From: an uncultured Nitrosomonadales bacterium
GTDB taxonomy: Bacteria > Pseudomonadota > Gammaproteobacteria > Burkholderiales > Gallionellaceae
DNA length: 64,000 nucleotides
Reading direction: 5' to 3'
Assembly (NCBI GenBank): GCA_903915035.1
Contig: CAIWRI010000102.1
Span: 35,004 to 99,003 of the forward strand
A program made the translations under genes and the position numbers. This document shows, piece by piece, positions 53,618-61,900 of the stretch. Each line of letters opens with the position of its first letter. Position 1 is the first letter of the stretch. The notes under the pieces were generated by a model that saw only the letters and a list, made by a program, of their open reading frames with translations, had not been told where the DNA came from and did no database searches.

Positions 53618-56542
53618 ATGTTAAGGAGTAGGCGCCGTTATTTAATCGTTCTGGGATTTCTCTGGTTTTTTTTGGCATCCCTGACAAATGCAGCAACTGT
53701 TGATCAAAGCTTTCTGACTTCCGAAGAGCAGAACTGGCTGAGAACACATGCCAGTGAGTTCGTTGTTGCACCGGAGGGCAACTATCCGCCGTTCAGTTTC
53801 ACCGATGCGGGTGTCTGGAAAGGGATGTCTGCCGATGTAATTAAACTGATTGAGGGCAGACTGGGTATTAAGCTACCTGTTCTACCCGCACAGAACCTGA
53901 ATACGATCCTGAATCATGCAAGACAGGGCGGAGCCGGCATCATTACATCAGTAAAGAAAACTCCGGATCGAGCCGAATTCCTTGACTTTACGCAACCTTA
54001 TGGCAGTGTCCCTACGATAATTATCGTTAAGTCTGATTTCAAGGGGGAACGCTGGCCCGAAGCGTTTGAAGCCGGAGTAGTCGCTGTCGGCAGAGGGTAC
54101 GGCGTACAGAAATACCTGGAAAGAATTTATCCCAACATCAAACTGGCTTTAGTGACTGATGACCTGCAAGGATTGCGCCTAGTTTCCTTGGGCAAGGTCG
54201 ATGCAGTCGTCATGGATGCTGCCAGTGCCACTTTTTTCATCGAAAAAGAAAAAATCACCAACTTGCGCGTGCTCAGCGCATTTGACTACACGTATGACTT
54301 GAGTTTTGCGGTGCGTAAGGATTTACCGGTTTTGCGCGATATTTTAGCCAAAACACTTCAGGTTATTCCACAGCAGGAAAAGCAGGCCATTACCAATAAA
54401 TGGCATTTTAACCTTGACTCACCATTATTTCAGCCGGATAAGTACCAACGATTCTGGCCTGTCGTGCTGAGCGTTTTACTGATCATTATCATCTCTAAGG
54501 CCTGGATACGTCGAGCTGCTGAGAATAAAAGTACTGTGCTTCACAAAATCATGACGTATTTTGAGATGCCAACAGCCTATCATCTCAATTTACTCCCCGC
54601 ATTATTTGTAGCAATGATAACAATCATGTTACTTTCCCTGCTTTGGCAAGATGTGAATCAACGCTATGATAAACATCTGCATGATTCATTTGTTGCAGAA
54701 ACTGAGCGTGTTACGATAAAAATTAATGAGCGTATGTTGGCCTACGGTGAGATTCTTCACGCCAGCGCGGGGCTGTTTGCCGGTTTTGATTCGGTGGGGC
54801 GTAGTGAATGGAAAAACTTTGTAGAGAAACTCGAACTCAATCAGGAATACCGAGGAATACAGGGCGTGGGTTTCTCTTTGTTGATACCGAAAAAAAAACT
54901 TAACGATCACATCCGTAAAATCAGAACAGAGGGCTTCCCGTACTACAATGTCAAACCATCAGGTGAGCGTGAGGTTTACACCAGCATCATTTACCTGGAA
55001 CCTTTTTCACAACGTAATTTGCGCGCGTTTGGCTATGACATGTTTAGTGAGCCGGTACGACATGAGGCCATGTATCGAGCCGTGGATACCGGTGATTTGG
55101 CTTTATCCGGCAAGGTTAAACTGCTTCAGGAAAGCAATGCTAATATTCAGCCGGGTTTACTCGCCTTCTATCCGGTCTATAAAAATGGCGTCATTATACA
55201 AAGCCGGGAGCAACGGCACGCAGCCCTCATTGGATGGGTCTACAGCCCCTACCGGACTTACGATTTACTGATGCCTGTTTTGGCAGATGAGTTGACTTCA
55301 GTCAGATTGGAAATTTTTGATGAGGGAATCCCTTCACCTGACACGCTCCTGTTTGATACTCAGTCTGCAAACTTTAAACAAGCCCGTTTCGCCAAAGAAT
55401 TTGCGCTATCCAACATACGGAGAATTGAGGTTGGTGGAAGATATTGGACCTTACGCTATACGGCAATCCCCGGATATGCAGAATCTTCAAAAATTGTTCC
55501 GCCCTGGAATGAGTTGACAGGGTTGATTGTTATCGGCGTGCTGGTTTTTGGCCTAACTCTGGCATTCATCAATACTCGCCGCAGGGTCGTCATTGCCCAT
55601 GAGCTTGCCAATTCATTACAAGAAAGTGAGCGGCGTTGGAAATTCGCGCTGGAAGGTGCCGGCGATGGTGTTTGGGATTGGGATATTACCGCCGGTGAAA
55701 TAACTTTCTCAAGGCGCTGGTATGAGATTCAGGGTTTTGAGGAGGGCGCTATCGGCCCGGCTGTCAGTGCCTGGATGGAGTTGTTGCACCCTGACGATCT
55801 TCCCGTTGCCGAAAAACTATTGCAGGAACATTTTTCAGGAAAGACGCCTAATTTTTCCTGCGAACATCGTGTGCGATGCAAGAACGGGGAATACAAGTGG
55901 GTTTTAGATCGCGGCATGGTAGTCGTCAGAGATTCAGACGGCAACCCTTTGCGTGCGATCGGAACTCATTCCGACATCACCGAACGCAAACTGATGGAAG
56001 AGCAAATCCGGCAACTGGCGTTCTATGACTCGCTCACCAGATTGCCTAACCGTCGTCTGCTCAATGACCGGCTGAGTCAAATCATGTCAGCTAGCCGGCG
56101 CAGTGGTTTGTATGGCGCGCTGATTTTTCTGGATCTGGATAATTTCAAATCTCTCAATGACACCAGCGGACATGATGCCGGCGATTTGCTGCTGATCGAG
56201 GTTGCCGAACGGCTTAAAAAATGTGTGCGCAGCATGGATAGCGTGGCGCGCTTCGGCGGTGATGAATTTGTAGTGCTGCTCAGTGAGCTGGATGGTGACA
56301 AAATCGAATCCACCGCGCAAGCCGGACATATTGCCGAGAAGATTCGCGCCGCCTTGTCTGACCTGTACTTTCTGCCGGTGAGTTCTGAAGCGGCCGGGGT
56401 GATGCACCGGTGTACCGCGAGTATCGGTGTGGCCGTATTTATTGATCACGAAGCCAGTCAGGATGACATCCTTAAATGGGCGGATGCGGCGATGTATCGG
56501 GCAAAGGAATTTGGCCGGAATCAAATTCGTTTCCATGCCTGA
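53618..56542 (+). CDS. Sensor diguanylate cyclase: SBP-CHASE-PAS-GGDEF
   Basis: A 974-residue inner-membrane protein. Order of parts: signal sequence (1-25), a periplasmic solute-binding domain of the amino-acid type (about 30-270; EFVVAPEGNYPPFSF, DVIKLIEGRLGIKLPVLPAQ), a helix at 280-296, a second helix at 322-345, a CHASE domain in the periplasm (about 350-600), a helix at 632-652, a PAS domain (about 669-790; WKFALEGAGDGVWDWD, with PAC-like AIGTHSDITERKLMEE), and a GGDEF domain (about 805-974). The active-site loop is RFGGDEFVVLL (near 879-885), with an inhibitory RxxD (RSMD) five residues before it. No EAL domain. It should synthesise cyclic di-GMP in response to periplasmic ligands; neither ligand is known. 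Confidence 0.88.
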   Translation: MLRSRRRYLIVLGFLWFFLASLTNAATVDQSFLTSEEQNWLRTHASEFVVAPEGNYPPFSFTDAGVWKGMSADVIKLIEGRLGIKLPVLPAQNLNTILNHARQGGAGIITSVKKTPDRAEFLDFTQPYGSVPTIIIVKSDFKGERWPEAFEAGVVAVGRGYGVQKYLERIYPNIKLALVTDDLQGLRLVSLGKVDAVVMDAASATFFIEKEKITNLRVLSAFDYTYDLSFAVRKDLPVLRDILAKTLQVIPQQEKQAITNKWHFNLDSPLFQPDKYQRFWPVVLSVLLIIIISKAWIRRAAENKSTVLHKIMTYFEMPTAYHLNLLPALFVAMITIMLLSLLWQDVNQRYDKHLHDSFVAETERVTIKINERMLAYGEILHASAGLFAGFDSVGRSEWKNFVEKLELNQEYRGIQGVGFSLLIPKKKLNDHIRKIRTEGFPYYNVKPSGEREVYTSIIYLEPFSQRNLRAFGYDMFSEPVRHEAMYRAVDTGDLALSGKVKLLQESNANIQPGLLAFYPVYKNGVIIQSREQRHAALIGWVYSPYRTYDLLMPVLADELTSVRLEIFDEGIPSPDTLLFDTQSANFKQARFAKEFALSNIRRIEVGGRYWTLRYTAIPGYAESSKIVPPWNELTGLIVIGVLVFGLTLAFINTRRRVVIAHELANSLQESERRWKFALEGAGDGVWDWDITAGEITFSRRWYEIQGFEEGAIGPAVSAWMELLHPDDLPVAEKLLQEHFSGKTPNFSCEHRVRCKNGEYKWVLDRGMVVVRDSDGNPLRAIGTHSDITERKLMEEQIRQLAFYDSLTRLPNRRLLNDRLSQIMSASRRSGLYGALIFLDLDNFKSLNDTSGHDAGDLLLIEVAERLKKCVRSMDSVARFGGDEFVVLLSELDGDKIESTAQAGHIAEKIRAALSDLYFLPVSSEAAGVMHRCTASIGVAVFIDHEASQDDILKWADAAMYRAKEFGRNQIRFHA

Positions 56543-56597
56543 TATTAAACTTGTCTCAATCCGGCCAATCAATCTTCGTCATTCTTTGACCTTGGCT

Positions 56598-57260
56598 TTA
56601 TTTTACTTCGACCTTGATGGACAGCTCCTGAGTTGACGCTACCGGTTTGCCGTCTTTCATCGAGGGGAAAAAACGCCAGTTTTTCAGGGTTTCCAGCAGC
56701 AGGCGGTTGAGCCTGGGGTTTTGTGTCGCTTTCACCAGTTCGACCATCGCTGTGCCATCCACACTAACGTGAAAGCGTGCGAGGGCGACCGCACTCAACG
56801 CCTCGTCGCGCAAGTCATCCGGGATTTTCGGCATCGGACGTACAATTGCCTGAGCGCCGCTATTGCCGGTCGCATCATTCGTTGCCGCTGCGGGGGGAGG
56901 GGGGGTAGTCATACTTTTCACAGCAGGCTTTTCATCCTGAGCGGGGACTTTTTCCAGATTGAGCGCGGGTGCGACTTGCCTCACGGGTTCGCTGACTGTT
57001 TTTTGTGGCGTGACGGATTTCGGTTGCGCGAGGGGTTTTGCCGCGTGCGTGGCTGGCGGCGTTTTAATGACTGGCGGAGGAAGCTCGATCAGTTGCGCAT
57101 CGACAGGGGCAGGCTCGGGAAGTCGCTCTGCCTGTTTACCGGTGAACCAGCCCATCACCCATAGTATCAAAACCCCTGCCGCGAGCGCTGATGGCAGAGT
57201 CCAGATCAACCTGTGCCACGGGCTGTCGTCCTCGTGAGTGATTAGCGCCTTAGTCGACAT
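56598..57260 (-). CDS. TonB-like energy transducer
   Basis: A 220-residue protein with one N-terminal membrane anchor (LIWTLPSALAAGVLILWVMG), a Pro/Lys-rich periplasmic spacer (about 50-135; ELPPPVIKTPPATHAAKPLA) and a TonB C-terminal domain (about 140-220; LSAVALARFHVSVDGTAMVE, LLLETLKNWRFFPSM, KVEVK). It should pass proton-motive energy from ExbBD to the outer-membrane receptor encoded next to it. ATG 57260 overlaps the exbD stop; a longer in-frame start at 57359 would lie inside exbD. It is last of the four co-transcribed genes. Confidence 0.87.
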   Translation of the reverse strand: MSTKALITHEDDSPWHRLIWTLPSALAAGVLILWVMGWFTGKQAERLPEPAPVDAQLIELPPPVIKTPPATHAAKPLAQPKSVTPQKTVSEPVRQVAPALNLEKVPAQDEKPAVKSMTTPPPPAAATNDATGNSGAQAIVRPMPKIPDDLRDEALSAVALARFHVSVDGTAMVELVKATQNPRLNRLLLETLKNWRFFPSMKDGKPVASTQELSIKVEVK

Positions 57261-57654
57261 GTTTGATCGCGATAAGAAAATGCCCTGCACCGGCGCTTCT
57301 GGCCTGTAACATGGCTTGCACGGTGACGCCGTTGGGTGCGGCACTGTCTGCCGCGACAATCACGCTGGCATCCGCATTGCGCAACATCGGTTTGAGGGTA
57401 GCGGCGAGCGTTTGCAGCGTGACCGGTGTTTTATCCAGGAAAATTTTGCTCTTACTCGTGATGGTCAGCGTCACCGGTGTTTTCGGTTGCATGGGGGCGG
57501 CATGACCCTGTGGTAGAGTGACCGCAAGCGAATGCAGGTTCTGCATCGACAAGGACGCCAGCATGAAGGTCGCCAGCAGGAAAAACATCACGTCTATCAT
57601 CGGGATGATCTCGATGCGCCCCTTTTTTGTCTGGCGGGATCTGCGCAGTTTCAT
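57250..57654 (-). CDS. exbD: ExbD-like proton-channel subunit
   Basis: A 134-residue inner-membrane protein of the ExbD/TolR family. It has a short basic N-terminus (MKLRRSRQTKKGRIEIIPMI), the single helix containing the conserved Asp (PMIDVMFFLLATFMLASLSM), and a periplasmic domain with VTLTITSKSKIFLDKTPVTL and VIVAADSAAPNGVTVQAML. It overlaps exbB by four bases at its start and tonB at its end. Confidence 0.92.
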   Translation of the reverse strand: MKLRRSRQTKKGRIEIIPMIDVMFFLLATFMLASLSMQNLHSLAVTLPQGHAAPMQPKTPVTLTITSKSKIFLDKTPVTLQTLAATLKPMLRNADASVIVAADSAAPNGVTVQAMLQARSAGAGHFLIAIKHVD

Positions 57655-58295
57655 GAACGTTGTGCCTCTTCATGCTCACCTAAACGGATATTGTCCAGCA
57701 AACGCGTTCCAAGTCGCTCCATTTCATCCAGCGCCTGTGATTGACGCTGCGAGAAAAAGTTGAAGGCAAACAGCGCCGTGACCGCGATCAGTAAGCCCAA
57801 GGCCGTTGCAATCAGCGCTTGGGCTACGCCGCCCGTGACACCGGTAGGATCGACCAGTCCGCTGCCGCCGATCAACTGGAACGAATGCATCATGCCGGTG
57901 ATGGTGCCAAGCAATCCCAGTAACGGGGCCGCGGTCACGATGGTCTCCAGCACCCACAGACTGCGGCTCATCGCACTTTCAATCAGCTTGGCTTCATCCC
58001 CCGCCCGTGATTCAACCCACCAGGCCGGTTTGTCGCGATTTTCCATGATCACGCTAAAAAAACGGCCGAAATAATTGTTAGGGGGCAGTTTCGCCAGTTC
58101 CTGCTCCAGCGTCGGCCATGCAAAACCATAGGTTTCCACCAGGGTTAGAACCGTCTTTGGCAGTCTGACATAACGCCAGTAAACGAACAGTTTGTCGATG
58201 GTGATGATGAGTGCCAGTATTGCCAGCACCAGCAGCGGATAGACCATCGCGCCGCCGAATTTTAATGCCTGTAATGCTTCATTGAGGTCTTGCAT
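57651..58295 (-). CDS. exbB: ExbB-like proton-channel subunit
   Basis: A 214-residue MotA/TolQ/ExbB-family protein with three helices: about 15-37 (AMVYPLLVLAILALIITIDK), about 110-135 (LETIVTAAPLLGLLGTITGM) and about 152-175 (GVAQALIATALGLLIAVTAL). The helix 2 motif APLLGLLGTITGMM and helix 3 TALGL are signature elements of the channel. It lies 21 bases after the receptor gene and is coupled to exbD. Confidence 0.92.
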   Translation of the reverse strand: MQDLNEALQALKFGGAMVYPLLVLAILALIITIDKLFVYWRYVRLPKTVLTLVETYGFAWPTLEQELAKLPPNNYFGRFFSVIMENRDKPAWWVESRAGDEAKLIESAMSRSLWVLETIVTAAPLLGLLGTITGMMHSFQLIGGSGLVDPTGVTGGVAQALIATALGLLIAVTALFAFNFFSQRQSQALDEMERLGTRLLDNIRLGEHEEAQRS

Positions 58296-58316
58296 GATGA
58301 TCCTTAATTATTCTAT

Positions 58317-60665
58317 TTAAAATGATTTTTTCAGGCCGAGAAATACGCCCCGTCTTGCACCGTATTGCGGTGCAAACACGCCTATCCCTGAGCCGTCACG
58401 GATTTCGTAGATTCTATCGAATACATTGTTGAGCACGATTCTGGCTTCCAGATCTTTTTCAAGCTTGTGGGTCGCACCGAAGTTGATCACAGTATAGGAA
58501 GGCAGATGAGTGGTATTGGCAAAACCGTTGCGCAGACCGCTCTGATAGCTTAAATTGCCGTTCAGGTTCGTATCATCCGACAGTCGATAAGAACCGCCGG
58601 TTGAAATGGTTAGCGCCTGTTCGTGATCGACATTCACCCAGTTGCCGGCGGCAAAAGCTAATTCATCCGCTGAAAACAGATACTGGCCTGAAACGATGTT
58701 GGTCGCCATGCTGACCGTTCTGGCCAGATTGGCGTAGGCGCTAACGTTATCCATCTTGTAGTTAGCAGTCAACTCCACCCCGTAAATTTTGCCCTTCGCA
58801 TAGTTGAAGGGCGTCATCAACAAGGCAGGACCGAACTGTCCTTCGTCCAGTGTGTTTTTACTTTGTTTGTAAAAACTGTCCAGACCCACGTTAATGGCTG
58901 GCGTCAATTGGTGGGTGACGCCCGCATCCAGATAATCGTCCCGTTCCGACTTGACGGCTGAATTAAGCGTCGATGCTGGCGCGTTGCTGGTATTATTGAA
59001 CAGCGCCAGATCGCCGGAGGATACCAGTTCGGTCGGAGGCGGCGTGAAATAGCGTGAATAACCGGCATGCCAGGTGGTTTGCTCATCTGCCTTGTAAACA
59101 AGTCCTAAGCGCGGGCTGAACTGCTGCTCGCTCACGTAGGCATTCACCGCATCAAAGCGCCCGCCGTAGTTGATAGTGAGTTTGTTGGTCGCTTTCCATT
59201 CGTCCTGAAGATAAATGCCGAACAGCGTGTTACCGTTCTTGCGGTTGTTGTCGGTGATTGAACAAGAAGTGCCCGCTGAACATCCCGGTATGTCTGTTAA
59301 AGCAAATACTGTAGACGTATTGTTGCTGATGATATTTTCAGCGCTGGCAAAAACTCCCGCGCGCAGCGTGTGCGTGTCGTTGAGGCGATAGCTGCTGTCA
59401 CCCTGAATGCCGGTGCTGGAACTGCTGCGGAAAATATTCGATGCCACGCCGTTGAACGCCAGATTCCCTACTATATCCGGAATATAGTTGAAACTGGAAT
59501 AACGGGTAAACAGCGATACCTGATAGTCGCTTTTATCGCTCAGCGAGCCTTGCAATGAAGTCACCACAAACCGGTTGGCTTCGCGTTGCTGGTCGTTTAG
59601 ACTGGCAGAATTGATGCCGGCGGTATTATATCCATTCGAATTCAAATCGTTAAAATAGGTCTGGTTGGCAGATTGCCCCGGCGTATTCGGTATCTGGAAT
59701 GAACCGTCGTATACACCCGCCATTACGCTTAATTTGGTGGTGGGATTGAGCAGATAAGACAAATAGGCAAAGCCTTTACGCTGATTTGTCTGATCATGCA
59801 GCGGATTGGCGCCCGAGGTTGCGCTTTCGATGCCGAGATTGTTTACAAGGAATGAGCCGTCGACAAAATACGATACATCGCCGCTGGTGTTGCCGTATTC
59901 AAAGCTGGGATTGATGGTGCCGTTGCTGCCGCCATACAAATCAACGTCCCCGCCGCCTGCAAACTTGTTTTTGGTCGTGATTTCGACTACGCCTGCGGTG
60001 CGGTAACCATACTGGGCGGGCAGGGCACCGGTCAGCAGGTCGATGTTTTGCGCGAAACGCGTATCGAGCGACTGGCCAAAGCCGCTAATGCCTTCAGGCA
60101 GAATCACGCCGTCGATGCGATATTGCATGTTGCCGTGATCGCCGCGCACATGCAGTTGGCCGTAGGAATCGTTGACCACGCCGGGCGCTTGCAGCAATAC
60201 CTGATTCATCGGGGTTGCATCGCCTTGTGGCAAATTGGCAATCGCATCACTATCAAACTGGGTGACGCTGCCGCCGGTTTTGGGAGATAGGCCGCTTCTG
60301 GCCTTATTGAGCCGTTGGGCGGTAATTTCTACTTGCAGTGCTTCAATTGCGGTGAGGGTCACGCTTGTTATGGCATTGTTATTCGTCGTCACGGTCACGA
60401 TGGAGGTGCCAGGTTCAAAACCACTCTTTTCGATTTTCAGCGCATACGTGCCGGTGGAGATGTCGTTAAATACATACCGACCGGAGGTATCACTTTGTGT
60501 TTTGGCAATCACTTTTGATGTTACGGTATTAAGGCTTAATGCCGCGTTTACAACAGGACGCATGAGGCTATCCTGGACAACTCCGCTGATTTCCATTGCC
60601 GATGTAGCTTGCGCAATGAACAACAGGGCCGGCGCGGCACCTGTCAATATTTTAAAAATAGACAT
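58317..60665 (-). CDS. TonB-dependent outer-membrane receptor
   Basis: A 782-residue receptor. A signal peptide (about 1-23) is followed by a carboxypeptidase-regulatory-like domain (about 24-110; SGVVQDSLMRPVVNAALSLN, SGRYVFNDISTGTYALKIEK), a TonB-box-like LQVEITAQR, the plug domain (about 120-235; NQVLLQAPGVVNDSYGQLHV, MQYRIDGVILPEG) and a 22-strand barrel ending in GVFLGLKKSF with a terminal Phe. The ligand is not evident; no siderophore or cobalamin features were seen, and there is no Fur box or riboswitch in the 70 bases before it. Clusters with its own ExbB-ExbD-TonB set. Confidence 0.9.
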   Translation of the reverse strand: MSIFKILTGAAPALLFIAQATSAMEISGVVQDSLMRPVVNAALSLNTVTSKVIAKTQSDTSGRYVFNDISTGTYALKIEKSGFEPGTSIVTVTTNNNAITSVTLTAIEALQVEITAQRLNKARSGLSPKTGGSVTQFDSDAIANLPQGDATPMNQVLLQAPGVVNDSYGQLHVRGDHGNMQYRIDGVILPEGISGFGQSLDTRFAQNIDLLTGALPAQYGYRTAGVVEITTKNKFAGGGDVDLYGGSNGTINPSFEYGNTSGDVSYFVDGSFLVNNLGIESATSGANPLHDQTNQRKGFAYLSYLLNPTTKLSVMAGVYDGSFQIPNTPGQSANQTYFNDLNSNGYNTAGINSASLNDQQREANRFVVTSLQGSLSDKSDYQVSLFTRYSSFNYIPDIVGNLAFNGVASNIFRSSSSTGIQGDSSYRLNDTHTLRAGVFASAENIISNNTSTVFALTDIPGCSAGTSCSITDNNRKNGNTLFGIYLQDEWKATNKLTINYGGRFDAVNAYVSEQQFSPRLGLVYKADEQTTWHAGYSRYFTPPPTELVSSGDLALFNNTSNAPASTLNSAVKSERDDYLDAGVTHQLTPAINVGLDSFYKQSKNTLDEGQFGPALLMTPFNYAKGKIYGVELTANYKMDNVSAYANLARTVSMATNIVSGQYLFSADELAFAAGNWVNVDHEQALTISTGGSYRLSDDTNLNGNLSYQSGLRNGFANTTHLPSYTVINFGATHKLEKDLEARIVLNNVFDRIYEIRDGSGIGVFAPQYGARRGVFLGLKKSF

Positions 60666-60693
60666 TTTTTACTCCTGAAAATAGCATACCCCA

Positions 60694-60717
60694 GCTCGTA
60701 GCTTGTCGCTCGTAGCT
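60694..60717. repeat. Direct repeat GCTCGTAGCT
   Basis: Two exact copies of GCTCGTAGCT at 60694-60703 and 60708-60717, 14 bases apart, upstream of the receptor gene. Runs of similar units often form dispersed intergenic repeats in betaproteobacteria (recalled, not searched). Confidence 0.55.
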
Positions 60718-60734
60718 GATAAAAAATGATAGAA

Positions 60735-61040
60735 TTAAGCGGAGTAAGGCGGGGCGCGCGCCGAGAAGGCGGCGAAGCTGTCATTTGATACGAAGGTGAT
60801 GAACGGCGCGGCAAGGATAATTGCCATCTGTTCCTGCGGGGCAAAGGGGACAATATGACCGCCCAAAGCACTGCCTATCTGTGCATAGACAGCACACAAG
60901 TCGCACAGTTTGTCATGAGTCAGCGTTTTGTGTTGTGATGCCTCCTCCATAATATGCGAAATTCCATGCGTCAAACCGCCAGTCTGCGCAAACAGCAGGG
61001 CGAGAATGAGCAGGAGTCTGACAGGAATGGAATTGCGCAT
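60735..61040 (-). CDS. Small secreted or membrane protein with CxxC (DUF2946-like)
   Basis: A 101-residue protein with a probable N-terminal signal or anchor (SIPVRLLLILALLFAQTGGL), a histidine pair (HGISHIMEEASQHK), a CDLC motif in KLCDLCAVYAQIGSALGG, and a hydrophobic C-terminal part (about 62-80). The HxxxH...CxxC pattern recalls the DUF2946/DUF2946-like proteins found near TonB-dependent receptors, which may bind metal; this is a weak assignment. ATG 61040 is preferred over an in-frame ATG at 61076. It lies between the second tonB-like gene and the receptor, on the same strand. Confidence 0.6.
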   Translation of the reverse strand: MRNSIPVRLLLILALLFAQTGGLTHGISHIMEEASQHKTLTHDKLCDLCAVYAQIGSALGGHIVPFAPQEQMAIILAAPFITFVSNDSFAAFSARAPPYSA

Positions 61041-61081
61041 GAGTGGTACTTTAACCAACAAAGCTGAATGTAACAAGGATT

Positions 61082-61900
61082 TTATTCGCTCTCAAGCTTG
61101 TCTGACGGGGAAAATGACCAGGTGCGGATGATGGTCAGGATGTCGGTATCTCGAGTAATATCAGGCGGTAGCGCAGCGTAGGGGCCTGCAAGTTTGACGA
61201 TGTGCATGGCGGCAGCATCCAGGATAGCGTGTCCTGAAGAACGGCTCACTTCGATGTTTTCCACGCTGCCGTCTGCTCTGATTGAAACGCTCAGCTGCAA
61301 TTTCCCGTAAACTTGCTGCGCACGGGCTTGTTCAGGATAGTTCAGATTGCCGATGCGTTCCACCTTGACACGCCAGTCTTCGATATATCGCGCGAAGCGA
61401 TATTCCTGAGTTCGTGCACCGATGAACTTTCGACGCGGGAGTTTTTGATAAAAATTGTTATTTTTACTGATTTGCGCTTCCAGACGGGCGATTTCCAGAC
61501 TGCGCTGCACAAGATCATCTGTCGTCGTAGCGGCTAGTTTCTGGTCGAGGTTATAACTGCTTTTCAGGCGGATCATCATGTGTCTGGATTGTTTTTCCAG
61601 CATCGCAACAGTTTTAGCTTCCTGCTCTGGGGTAATGTCCTCATTGATATTCGGCAATATGCTCCTGGCCTGCCGGTCTTCCTGCGTATTACCACCGCCA
61701 TCAAGATTAGCCTGTGCAAGTGTATCCGCTTTAACAGGTTTTGATCTGGATTTACTGTTGACCAGTACCACATGCAGTACCGGCTCAGAAGATTTTCCAG
61801 GTGCAGGCAAAACCTGTCTGATGCCGAACAGCACGAATAGATGCGTTGCAATGGAAAGCAGCATGGCCTGTGTCAACGTTGATTTCAGACTTGCTAGCAA
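61082..61900 (-). CDS. Second TonB-like energy transducer
   Basis: A 272-residue protein with an N-terminal anchor (LTQAMLLSIATHLFVLFGIR), a helical, charged mid-section (about 85-165, predicted coiled coil) instead of the usual Pro-rich spacer, and a TonB C-terminal domain (about 178-272; GNLNYPEQARAQQVYGKLQL, SVSIRADGSVENIEVSRSSG, TIIRTWSFSP). It lies one gene upstream of the receptor, so the locus has two TonB proteins. The start is uncertain: TTG 61900 overlaps the ribonuclease stop, ATG 61864 would shorten the anchor. Confidence 0.83.
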   Translation of the reverse strand: MLASLKSTLTQAMLLSIATHLFVLFGIRQVLPAPGKSSEPVLHVVLVNSKSRSKPVKADTLAQANLDGGGNTQEDRQARSILPNINEDITPEQEAKTVAMLEKQSRHMMIRLKSSYNLDQKLAATTTDDLVQRSLEIARLEAQISKNNNFYQKLPRRKFIGARTQEYRFARYIEDWRVKVERIGNLNYPEQARAQQVYGKLQLSVSIRADGSVENIEVSRSSGHAILDAAAMHIVKLAGPYAALPPDITRDTDILTIIRTWSFSPSDKLESE

